From Thiobacillaceae bacterium (GTDB lineage: Bacteria > Pseudomonadota > Gammaproteobacteria > Burkholderiales > Thiobacillaceae), in assembly GCA_024643305.1 (NCBI GenBank), contig JAHENE010000034.1, positions 1 to 12,702 of the forward strand: a stretch of DNA of 12,702 nt, read 5' to 3'. Both the position numbers and the translations under genes were made by a program. Positions 7,973 through 12,702 of the stretch are shown here, piece after piece; position 1 is the first letter of the stretch, and each line of letters begins with the position of its first letter. A model generated the notes under the pieces. It saw only the letters and a program-made list of their open reading frames with translations. It searched no databases and was not told where the DNA came from.

Positions 7973-8574
7973 ATGGAACTGTTTATCTGGTCGATGACGA
8001 CAAAGATGTTTTGCGCAGCCTGAAAGCCGTGCTTTCCTCCGAAGACTTTGATGTAAAAACTTTCGATACTGCCGAGTCGTTTCTTGAAAATTGCGATGAG
8101 CATAGTGCCGGCTGCATTGTGCTGGATGTGCGCATGCCGGGCATGGACGGACTGCAGACCCAGGAAGAGCTTTCAAGGCGGAAAATAAAAATGCCCCTCA
8201 TATTTCTGACCGGGCACGGTGATGTGCCCATGTCGGTGCGCGCCATGAAGGGTGGCGCCTATGATTTTCTGCAAAAACCGGTTTCGGCGGATACCCTTAT
8301 CGCGCGGGTGTATGGCGCCTTGCGGGAGGACAGCAAGATCCAGACAAAACAGGCGGAAACCGATGCCGCCCGCGAGCGATTAAGCAAGCTAAGCTCGCGC
8401 GAAGATGAAGTGCTATCCGTTTTGCTGGCAGGCAAAACCAACAAAGAAGCAGCAAGGATTCTAAATCTCAGCCCACGCACGGTAGAGATTCATCGCAAGA
8501 ACATATTTGCAAAGACCGGGACCAAAAATCTGGTCGATCTCGGACATCTTTACCACATCGCCGACGGGACATAA
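7969..8574 (+). CDS. FixJ-family response regulator (receiver + LuxR-type HTH)
   Basis: A 201-residue DNA-binding response regulator, the likely partner of the upstream kinase, whose stop it overlaps by 4 bp. The receiver domain (residues 3-118) has the acidic pocket DDD at 9-11, phospho-acceptor D53 in CIVLDVRMPGMDG, switch T81 in FLTGHGDV and K103 in LQKP, the FixJ/TodT/StyR pattern. A short linker rich in Gln/Glu leads to a LuxR/NarL-type helix-turn-helix (about 139-190): LSSREDEVLSVLLAGKTNKEAARILNLS, then RTVEIHRKNIFAKTG. Phosphorylation should promote dimerisation and binding to target promoters. Candidate targets are the TA-GTA/TAC-TA inverted repeats just downstream at 8619-8635 and again at 11285-11301. 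I do not name it fixJ, because there is no nitrogen-fixation context here. Confidence 0.94.
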   Translation: MNGTVYLVDDDKDVLRSLKAVLSSEDFDVKTFDTAESFLENCDEHSAGCIVLDVRMPGMDGLQTQEELSRRKIKMPLIFLTGHGDVPMSVRAMKGGAYDFLQKPVSADTLIARVYGALREDSKIQTKQAETDAARERLSKLSSREDEVLSVLLAGKTNKEAARILNLSPRTVEIHRKNIFAKTGTKNLVDLGHLYHIADGT

Positions 8575-8618
8575 GCGCTGCAACAAGTTTGCCTGTTTTT
8601 GCCTTATCCGCTGCCCCT

Positions 8619-8635
8619 TCAGTATTAGTACGTAT
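8619..8635 (+). promoter_or_regulatory. Candidate FixJ-type binding site, copy A
   Basis: TCAGTA-TTAG-TACGTAT is an imperfect inverted repeat (TNAGTA-N4-TACNTA) in the 167-bp region between the response regulator and the first PAS gene. It shares AGTATT-N2-TAC-N-TAT with the site at 11287-11301. LuxR/NarL-type regulators bind similar TAC-containing heptamers. Binding by the adjacent regulator is an inference. Confidence 0.4.
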
Positions 8636-8655
8636 ATACCAACATTGATTCAGAC

Positions 8656-8706
8656 GGTACCTTAAGTATCAAGAGGTACCTATATGATTTTTCTCAATCA
8701 GGTACC
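8656..8706 (+). promoter_or_regulatory. Three GGTACC palindromes upstream of the PAS/GGDEF operon
   Basis: GGTACC occurs at 8656-8661, 8675-8680 and 8701-8706, within 51 bp. They flank TAAGTA (8663-8668) and TACCTAT (8677-8683), half-sites like those of the copy A/B motif but with an 8-bp spacer. A -10-like TATGAT is at 8683-8688 without a clear -35, as expected of an activator-dependent promoter. The cluster is plausibly a multi-site control region; function is not proven. Confidence 0.4.
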
Positions 8707-8741
8707 AAATACCAATAACGGACACAATTATTGAGGAAGAT

Positions 8742-9119
8742 ATGCCCATAAAAACCGGAAAGCCCGTAAAAAGATATCAGTCCAAGCAAAGCTCCTACAC
8801 ACCCTACACTGCACTGACGCTGGATGAGGACTGCCTCATCCATACTTATGGCGATGCCGCATCGAATTTGTTTGGCTATCCGGAAGATTCCATGCTCGGA
8901 GAGCCCATTGACAAGATTTTGCCGGCCCTGGGCTCCAAGCTTGAAGAAAGACTGACCCAGACAAGCTCCCCGATTCAGTTAAGGGAGGTCAGGATGCAAG
9001 CCCAACACGCTGACGGAAAAAAATTTCCCGTCTCGGTCGGCTTACGTCAGGATTACCAGCAAGGCTATTGCCGTCATGTCGTGCTGATCCGAAATCTGCA
9101 AGCGCGGCCCAAAGCCTGA
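8742..9119 (+). CDS. Stand-alone PAS-domain protein (A)
   Basis: A 125-residue protein made of one PAS domain (about residues 22-118) after a basic N-terminal tail. PAS features: a first strand TLDEDCLIHTY, helix AASNLFGYPEDSMLGEPIDKIL, then HADGKKFPVSVGL and a final strand RHVVLIRNL. There is no output domain, so it may act as a small sensor or as a partner for another PAS or GGDEF protein. The start has GAGGA a few nt upstream (8733-8737). The PAS-GGDEF gene follows after 25 bp, so the two are probably one operon, preceded by the GTA/TAC-rich region at 8619-8706. It resembles the second small PAS protein at 11667 (LIxxxxxxAxxxLFGYxxxxLLG pattern), so the two look like paralogues. Ligand unknown. 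Confidence 0.85.
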   Translation: MPIKTGKPVKRYQSKQSSYTPYTALTLDEDCLIHTYGDAASNLFGYPEDSMLGEPIDKILPALGSKLEERLTQTSSPIQLREVRMQAQHADGKKFPVSVGLRQDYQQGYCRHVVLIRNLQARPKA

Positions 9120-9144
9120 CCTGTCTTCTACTTAACGAAACGAT

Positions 9145-10137
9145 ATGCGCAACCTGAATCGCAGTGCCTATACCTATCGCAGGTTCCGTTCCCAGAACAA
9201 GGCAAAAAACGAGGCTTTGAAGGAATCAGCTGTCAAAACTGCTGGCGGCGAATTCGATTTTGAGTCTGCTGAGCCCAGTCAAATTCCGGGAAAGAACTGG
9301 CTGGACACCTTCCTGGGCGCCCTGCCCTATGGCGTCTTGCTGGTCGGCACAAAGGGCGAGATCCTGTTTGCCAATTCCGCATTCGGCAGTATTTGTGCAT
9401 GCGATATCGATGCCCCTGGCTTTATGGGCATGGATGTGCAGCGCCTGCTTGTCAAACTGGGCGTTGAGCCGGGCGAGAAGGAAAGCTGCATTCCCCCAAG
9501 CGAAATCAAAACCAGCGAAGGCCTTGTCGTCGCGTGCAGCACCCACCCTCTCGACCATAGCCGGATTGAAGAGTCACCCGCCGTGGAGTTGTGGCTGTTC
9601 AAGGATGTTACTGAAGAGCGAGCTGCGGCTGACCAACTGGTTTACCTGGCTGAACATGATGTGCTGACCGGCTTGTACAATCGCCATCGCTTTCAGGAAG
9701 AGCTCTCTCATCAAATGAAAGTTGCCAGCCGCCAGAAAAGCGAACTTGCGCTTCTGTATATCGATCTGGACAACTTCAAGACCATCAATGACAGCATGGG
9801 GCACCGCGCCGGCGACGAACTGCTAAAGACCGTGGCTCAGAAGCTGTTGTCCCAGGTTCGCAGCAACGAGTTCCTGGCGCGTATCGGCGGGGATGAGTTC
9901 GCCGTTCTAGTTCCCTCGGCAAACGACCTGGCCGTGCGCAACCTGTCCAAACGGATTCATGATGCGGTCACTGACATGCCCGGTGGGCAGCTTGACCCAA
10001 ACATGCGCATTAGCTGCAGCATCGGTATTGCCATGTATCCACGCGACGCCTCGTCGGAGAAGGATCTTTTGGCCCGGGCTGATGCAGCGATGTACGAGAC
10101 CAAACCAAGTCGCCGCAAAACCCTGGCAATTGGATAA
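9145..10137 (+). CDS. PAS–GGDEF diguanylate cyclase
   Basis: A 330-residue protein likely to make the second messenger c-di-GMP from two GTP. A basic N-terminal tail of about 45 residues precedes a PAS domain (about 50-155, starting LDTFLGALPYGVLLV and ending FKDVTEERAAADQL), then a GGDEF domain (about 165-330). The cyclase domain has DVLTGLYNRHRF, the metal- and substrate-binding stretch YIDLDNFKTINDSMGH, and an intact active-site GGDEF (248-252, in RIGGDEFAVL). The inhibitory I-site position, normally RxxD five residues before GGDEF, reads RSNE (239-242), so product inhibition may be weak or lost. No EAL domain and no membrane segment are present. No clear ribosome binding site precedes the ATG, so translation may depend on the PAS gene 25 bp upstream. 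It is followed by a strong hairpin at 10142-10162. Confidence 0.93.
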   Translation: MRNLNRSAYTYRRFRSQNKAKNEALKESAVKTAGGEFDFESAEPSQIPGKNWLDTFLGALPYGVLLVGTKGEILFANSAFGSICACDIDAPGFMGMDVQRLLVKLGVEPGEKESCIPPSEIKTSEGLVVACSTHPLDHSRIEESPAVELWLFKDVTEERAAADQLVYLAEHDVLTGLYNRHRFQEELSHQMKVASRQKSELALLYIDLDNFKTINDSMGHRAGDELLKTVAQKLLSQVRSNEFLARIGGDEFAVLVPSANDLAVRNLSKRIHDAVTDMPGGQLDPNMRISCSIGIAMYPRDASSEKDLLARADAAMYETKPSRRKTLAIG

Positions 10138-10141
10138 GAAA

Positions 10142-10162
10142 ACGGGGGGCTTAACCCCCCGT
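10142..10162 (-). terminator. Rho-independent terminator between convergent operons
   Basis: ACGGGGGG-CTTAA-CCCCCCGT forms a perfect 8-bp GC-rich stem with a 5-nt loop. On the minus strand it is followed by TTTTC, making a classical intrinsic terminator for the DksA-like/HPF operon that ends at 10171. On the plus strand there is no T-run, but the hairpin could also limit read-through from the GGDEF gene that stops at 10137. Confidence 0.85.
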
Positions 10163-10170
10163 CGGCAACC

Positions 10171-10710
10171 TCATCCGCCTTGCCGCAAAGTGACTCGTTT
10201 GGCCTGCAGCCCTTCGCCGCCAGCATCTTCCAGAAAGTGTACTTCGTCCCCTTCCTGCACCTGATCGAAAGTGCCATGCGCGAGGTTCGCGCCAGAGAAA
10301 TAGTATTCCCGGCCATCCAGGCCGGCGATGAAGCCGTAGCCCTCCTCCGGTACCAGACGAGCCACTTGGCCACTTAACACCGGGTCATGCGCCTTGACCT
10401 CAAGCCGCTGCTTGCGGCCGAAATCTTCCAGCTTGCGGCGCGCGGCGTCGAAGGCGTCACGCAAGGCCACGTACACATCCTCGTCCTGTTGGCGGTCCAC
10501 CACGATCTCTCCGCCGGGGACTGTCAGGTCGATACGGATATTGAAAGGTTTGCCCTTGTGCTGGTGCATGCCTGGCTGGTCGACAACCACCTTGCAGCCG
10601 ATCAACGCCGAGTAGAACTGCTCAAGTTTGTCGACTTTTTCCCGGATATGATTTTCCAGTGCTGCGGAATGCGAAACTTCATGGAAGGTGATTTGCAGGG
10701 GAACTTGCAT
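10171..10710 (-). CDS. HPF/RaiA-family ribosome-associated protein with C-terminal cold-shock-like domain
   Basis: A 179-residue protein. Residues 1 to about 105 match the HPF/RaiA ribosome-hibernation fold: an opening beta strand MQVPLQITFHEVSHSAALENHI, helix REKVDKLEQFY, strand CKVVVDQP, then FNIRIDLTVPGGEIVV and DVYVALRDAFDAARRKLEDF. Family members bind the 30S decoding centre and silence or protect ribosomes in stress. Residues about 113-176 resemble a cold-shock (OB-fold) domain: GQVARLVPEEGYGFI (RNP1-like), YYFSGANL (RNP2-like) and EGDEVHFLEDAGGEGLQAKRV. The usual KWF of cold-shock proteins is replaced by RLV. The ATG at 10710 is chosen because AAGGAG lies 5 nt upstream; a longer reading to 10887 would overlap the DksA-like gene and has no family sequence. 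It is second in the operon, 59 bp after the DksA-like gene, and ends at a strong terminator. Confidence 0.9.
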   Translation of the reverse strand: MQVPLQITFHEVSHSAALENHIREKVDKLEQFYSALIGCKVVVDQPGMHQHKGKPFNIRIDLTVPGGEIVVDRQQDEDVYVALRDAFDAARRKLEDFGRKQRLEVKAHDPVLSGQVARLVPEEGYGFIAGLDGREYYFSGANLAHGTFDQVQEGDEVHFLEDAGGEGLQAKRVTLRQGG

Positions 10711-10769
10711 GATGGCTCCTTCTATTTGTTTGCCGGCCAGTGATTTAGCCGGTTTGATAAACGATTTGG

Positions 10770-11168
10770 TTAAAGGGTTGGCCGAGCTTCCTGGGCAAAG
10801 AGTCGTTCGTGTCTTTCCTGGCACACAAGGCAGCGCACGGCCGTTGGATAGGCGAGTAAGCGCGCAGGTTCTATATTGGCACCGCAATCCACGCAGAGGC
10901 CAAAGCCCTCGCTCTTTACTCGTGCAAAAGCCGCATCGATATCGCGCAATTCGTGAATCTGGCGGTCAGCCATGGTGATATTCAAGTCCGCAACTTCGTC
11001 TGCCATGGAGTAATCTCCGCTGTCGCCTGGCTCGCGCCTCATAAGCTCAATCAAATGCTGGTTTTCGCGCTGGTCAAACTCGTTGCGCACTTCCTCCAAC
11101 AAAGCCAATTGCCGTGCGCGCAACTTTTCACTGATTTTTTCAAGGTCTTTGCGGCTTAAGTGGTTCAT
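10770..11168 (-). CDS. DksA/TraR-family zinc-finger transcription factor
   Basis: A 132-residue DksA/TraR-family protein. Such proteins enter the secondary channel of RNA polymerase and, with ppGpp, retune promoters under starvation. The N-terminal half (about 5-85) is predicted helical coiled coil; the C-terminus has a four-cysteine zinc finger C92-x2-C95 and C113-x2-C116 (GLCVDCG and VRCLVCQE). At the coiled-coil tip E. coli DksA has DxxDxA; here SMADEV (54-59) appears to keep only the second acidic residue, an alignment by eye. It is shorter than E. coli DksA (151 residues), so it is more likely a DksA-like paralogue than the main DksA. AAAGG precedes the ATG by 8 nt. It is the first gene of a minus-strand operon with the HPF-like gene; both fit a growth-arrest response. 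Confidence 0.88.
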   Translation of the reverse strand: MNHLSRKDLEKISEKLRARQLALLEEVRNEFDQRENQHLIELMRREPGDSGDYSMADEVADLNITMADRQIHELRDIDAAFARVKSEGFGLCVDCGANIEPARLLAYPTAVRCLVCQERHERLFAQEARPTL

Positions 11169-11202
11169 GTCATGCCTTTCATCATAAATACCCCTTTACT
11201 TA

Positions 11203-11230
11203 ATGATAGAAAGCCTTGTCATTGAGGCAA
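11203..11230 (-). promoter_or_regulatory. Possible sigma-70 promoter for the DksA-like/HPF operon
   Basis: Read on the minus strand: TTGCCT (11230-11225), 16 bp, TATCAT (11208-11203), matching 4/6 and 5/6 of consensus. Transcription would start about 30 nt before the DksA-like ATG. Visual match only. Confidence 0.35.
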
Positions 11231-11284
11231 GCATGGGATCCATTGATTTATGTTCTCCCCTGCCATGATTCGGTCCACTTTTCC

Positions 11285-11301
11285 TAAGTATTCCTACATA
11301 T
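11285..11301 (+). promoter_or_regulatory. Candidate FixJ-type binding site, copy B
   Basis: TAAGTA-TTCC-TACATAT is an inverted repeat (TANGTA-N4-TACNTA) and shares 13 of 15 positions with copy A at 8621-8635. It lies in the 261-bp divergent region between the DksA-like gene (minus) and the DUF2934 gene (plus), so it could act on either or both. The rest of this intergenic region is AT-rich with no gene that I can see. Confidence 0.4.
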
Positions 11302-11429
11302 GGCGAACGCGGGTTTCAGTTCTAACCTTATTAATTCCATATCTGTACTTTCGATTACAAGAATTTATGGCAACGCTTTTTTAAGGCAATACGCTATGTG
11401 TAGTGGTTGCCGATTTTTTGGAGAGGTTT

Positions 11430-11633
11430 ATGTCAAATAGCAGAAAGCGTGCTGACTCTGTTTCGACAGCAGCCCAATCCCAGGTCAAGTCATCTTCAAT
11501 GCATGAGCAAATCGCCGCTCTGGCCTATCTCAAGGCCGAGGCGAGGGGGTTTTCCCCGGGGCGCGAGCTGGAAGATTGGCTTGAGGCGGAACAGGAAGTA
11601 AACGGCAGCGCTGCTTCGAAGCGCAAGCATTAA
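11430..11633 (+). CDS. DUF2934 domain-containing small protein
   Basis: A 67-residue protein with a basic, Ser-rich N-terminus (about 1-23) and a DUF2934-type module (about 24-56): HEQIAALAYLKAEARGFSPG followed by RELEDWLEAEQEV. The pattern IxxxAYxxxExRGFxxGxExxDWLxAE is typical of this family, whose role is unknown; its members are often found near stress and regulatory genes. GGAGAGG lies 3 nt before the ATG, rather close but better than the upstream GTG at 11403, which would add nine unconserved residues. It is followed by the second PAS gene after 33 bp, so the two are likely co-transcribed. Function unknown. Confidence 0.8.
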   Translation: MSNSRKRADSVSTAAQSQVKSSSMHEQIAALAYLKAEARGFSPGRELEDWLEAEQEVNGSAASKRKH

Positions 11634-11666
11634 CCCATTCACGCATTTTGTTTAAAGGACATGAAA

Positions 11667-12041
11667 ATGCAGGCAGCCGTATCCCTTCCCACAGCAATCC
11701 ATGAATCAATCAGACAAAATGTCCTGGCAACCATAGACCTTAACAATGACGGCTTGATCCAGGGATGCAGTTCTGCCTGCGAAAAGCTCTTCGGTTACCT
11801 CCAGGCCGATCTGCTTGGCCGGCACGTGTCCATGCTGCTGCCCAAGCTGGATGGCATGGAACTGGTCATTCGCAACGAGATCAACCCGCGCTTGAGGTAT
11901 CTGAGCCACTGCGCCGTGCCATTTCTGGCCATGCGGTATGACGGCAAAAGTTTTGCCGGCGAAGTGTTTTTCAACCGTCTGTATGGCGGGGATTTTGGCC
12001 TGCAGTTGATTGTTCGCAAACTCGGCACGATCCAACAATAA
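11667..12041 (+). CDS. Stand-alone PAS-domain protein (B)
   Basis: A 124-residue single PAS domain (about residues 15-120): first strand LATIDLNNDGLIQGCSS, helices ACEKLFGYLQADLLGRHVSMLLPKL, then RYDGKSFAGEVFF and last strand GLQLIVRKL. It has no output domain. It resembles PAS protein A at 8742 through the central helix region and the DGK-x-F hairpin, so the pair are probably paralogues. AAAGGA stands 7 nt before the ATG at 11667; the ATG at 11661 is only 1 nt from it, so 11667 is preferred (the longer form would add Met-Lys). It lies between the DUF2934 and Hsp20 genes, suggesting a stress-related role. Ligand and partner are unknown. Confidence 0.82.
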   Translation: MQAAVSLPTAIHESIRQNVLATIDLNNDGLIQGCSSACEKLFGYLQADLLGRHVSMLLPKLDGMELVIRNEINPRLRYLSHCAVPFLAMRYDGKSFAGEVFFNRLYGGDFGLQLIVRKLGTIQQ

Positions 12042-12067
12042 TTTCTATATTGAGAGTAACGAGGATG

Positions 12068-12088
12068 AAGGGTAAGAAAATTACCCTT
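12068..12088 (+). other. RNA hairpin in the hsp20 leader region
   Basis: AAGGGTAA-GAAAA-TTACCCTT is a perfect 8-bp stem with a 5-nt loop, between the PAS gene stop (12041) and the hsp20 start (12129). The weak T content after it makes it a poor terminator. It may be an attenuator, a processing or stabilising hairpin, or part of a leader structure. Confidence 0.5.
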
Positions 12089-12099
12089 GTTCTCATTCG

Positions 12100-12122
12100 T
12101 CCTTAAGCTTTCAGCAAAGGAG
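12100..12122 (+). promoter_or_regulatory. Possible RNA thermometer masking the hsp20 ribosome binding site
   Basis: TCCTT (12100-12104) is complementary to AAGGA (12117-12121), which overlaps the hsp20 Shine-Dalgarno AGGAG (12118-12122), with a 12-nt loop. Small heat-shock genes in Proteobacteria are often controlled by such leader hairpins (the ROSE element is the well-known case). This one is short and does not match the ROSE consensus by eye, so the call is tentative. Confidence 0.35.
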
Positions 12123-12128
12123 AAAATC

Positions 12129-12563
12129 ATGGCACTGGTTAAATGGGAACCCTTCCGCGAACTGGAAGACATGCTGGACCGGTACAGCAGATTCAATTGG
12201 CCCATGCTCAGCCGCGAGGCCTTCAGCACGACAGAATGGGCACCAAGGGTGGACATTACCGAAACCGACAAGGAGTTCACCATCAAGGCCGAACTGCCCG
12301 AGGTGAAGAAGGAAGACGTGAAGGTGAATATCGAGAATGGCCAACTAAGCATTTCCGGCGAGCGCAAGCAGGAAAAGGAAGAGAAGGGCAAGAAATTCCA
12401 CCGTATCGAGCGGTCCTACGGCAGTTTCATGCGCAGTTTCACCCTGCCGGAGAATGTGGATGCGGCCAACATCAAGGCAGCGTTCAAGGACGGCATGCTC
12501 AATCTCACGTTGCCCAAGAGCGCCGAATCCAAGCCCAGGTCCACTGAGGTGAAAATCCAGTAG
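12129..12563 (+). CDS. Hsp20/alpha-crystallin family small heat-shock protein
   Basis: A 144-residue ATP-independent chaperone that holds unfolding proteins for refolding by DnaK/ClpB; such proteins form large cytosolic oligomers. The N-terminal arm is MALVKWEPFRELEDMLDRYS. The alpha-crystallin domain covers about 37-131: VDITETDKEFTIKAELPEVK, KVNIENGQLSISGER, FHRIERSYGSFMRSFTLPENV, and the signature AAFKDGMLNLTLPK (117-130). The C-terminal tail ends VKI (141-143), the V/I-x-I motif that docks onto neighbouring subunits. AAGGAG lies 6 nt before this ATG; the reading to 12087 adds 14 residues with no family match. A hairpin and a possible thermometer precede it, and the FBP aldolase/phosphatase gene follows after 13 bp. 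No convincing sigma-32 promoter was found upstream. Confidence 0.95.
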   Translation: MALVKWEPFRELEDMLDRYSRFNWPMLSREAFSTTEWAPRVDITETDKEFTIKAELPEVKKEDVKVNIENGQLSISGERKQEKEEKGKKFHRIERSYGSFMRSFTLPENVDAANIKAAFKDGMLNLTLPKSAESKPRSTEVKIQ

Positions 12564-12576
12564 GTTGTTCTAGCGT

Positions 12577-12702
12577 ATGGCGGAGGACAACTCTCTAATC
12601 ACGCTAAGCGTCATCAAGGCGGATATCGGTTCGATCGGTGGTCATATTCGCCCTTCCCGCGCGTTGCTGGAAACGGTACGGGGTTATATCGTGCAGCATG
12701 GC
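12577..12702 (+). CDS. Class V fructose-1,6-bisphosphate aldolase/phosphatase (3'-truncated by window edge)
   Basis: The first 42 codons of a gene that runs out of the window. The sequence ITLSVIKADIGSIGGHIRPS followed by RALLETVRGYI matches the N-terminus of the bifunctional FBP aldolase/phosphatase of archaea and some deep-branching or autotrophic bacteria, which makes fructose 6-phosphate directly from triose phosphates in gluconeogenesis. D16 and H23, seven residues apart, match the first Mg-binding Asp and His of the family. The start ATG is 13 bp after the hsp20 stop, so co-transcription is likely. No strong Shine-Dalgarno is visible. Only the N-terminus can be judged, but the motif is distinctive. 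Confidence 0.8.
   Translation, partial: MAEDNSLITLSVIKADIGSIGGHIRPSRALLETVRGYIVQHG

Noticed and set aside
6701..8176. A 491-codon open frame on the minus strand, opposite the histidine kinase.
   Set aside because: Its peptide has no recognisable domain and lies antisense to a kinase with intact H, N, G1, F and G2 boxes. Long antisense frames are common in GC-rich coding DNA.
10711..10887. N-terminal extension of the HPF-like gene up to 10887.
   Set aside because: It overlaps the DksA-like gene, has no family match, and a good AAGGAG ribosome binding site precedes the internal ATG at 10710.
12042..12128. A sigma-32 heat-shock promoter before hsp20.
   Set aside because: No CTTGAA-like -35 with a CCCCAT-like -10 at proper distance was found, so only the RNA-level candidates were kept.

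Overview
The window looks like a chromosomal stretch from a betaproteobacterium, plausibly of the Nitrosomonadales / Gallionella–Sulfuricella type. This is inferred from moderate-to-high GC, SMC and QueF sequences of proteobacterial type, many PAS-domain regulators, a FixL/FixJ-type two-component pair, a DUF2934 protein and the start of an archaeal-type (class V) fructose-1,6-bisphosphate aldolase/phosphatase. I could not run a search, so the taxonomic guess is weak. No tRNA, rRNA, IS element, phage gene or CRISPR array is visible.

Layout. (1) 1-3437, minus strand: most of smc (condensin ATPase), cut at its C-terminus by the window edge. (2) 3438-5229: divergent from smc, queF (queuosine biosynthesis), then a short palindromic repeat of the kind whose antisense reads 'NPLPRG', then an FGGY-family sugar kinase whose ribosome binding site appears to lie in the repeat. 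(3) 5324-8574: a five-PAS FixL-like histidine kinase overlapping by ATGA a FixJ-family response regulator. (4) 8575-8741: an intergenic region dense in GTA/TAC half-sites, including three GGTACC. (5) 8742-10137: a stand-alone PAS protein and a PAS-GGDEF diguanylate cyclase. (6) A strong hairpin terminator at 10142-10162 separates these from a minus-strand operon (11168 to 10171) encoding a DksA-like zinc-finger protein and an HPF/RaiA ribosome-hibernation domain fused to a cold-shock-like domain. (7) From 11430, plus strand: a DUF2934 small protein, a second stand-alone PAS protein related to the first, an Hsp20 chaperone, and the first 42 codons of a class V FBP aldolase/phosphatase.

How the genes may work together. 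The left third is housekeeping (chromosome segregation, tRNA modification) plus a sugar kinase. The right two thirds read as a signal-transduction and stress block: FixLJ-type sensing, PAS modules, c-di-GMP synthesis, transcription and ribosome stress factors, and a small heat-shock protein. The most interesting non-coding signal is a shared inverted repeat, T(C/A)AGTA-TTNN-TAC(G/A)TAT, in the two intergenic regions that precede the two paralogous PAS genes (8619-8635 and 11285-11301). It is a candidate binding site for the FixJ-type regulator encoded here. A possible RNA thermometer pairs with the hsp20 ribosome binding site. Both are inferences from sequence only.
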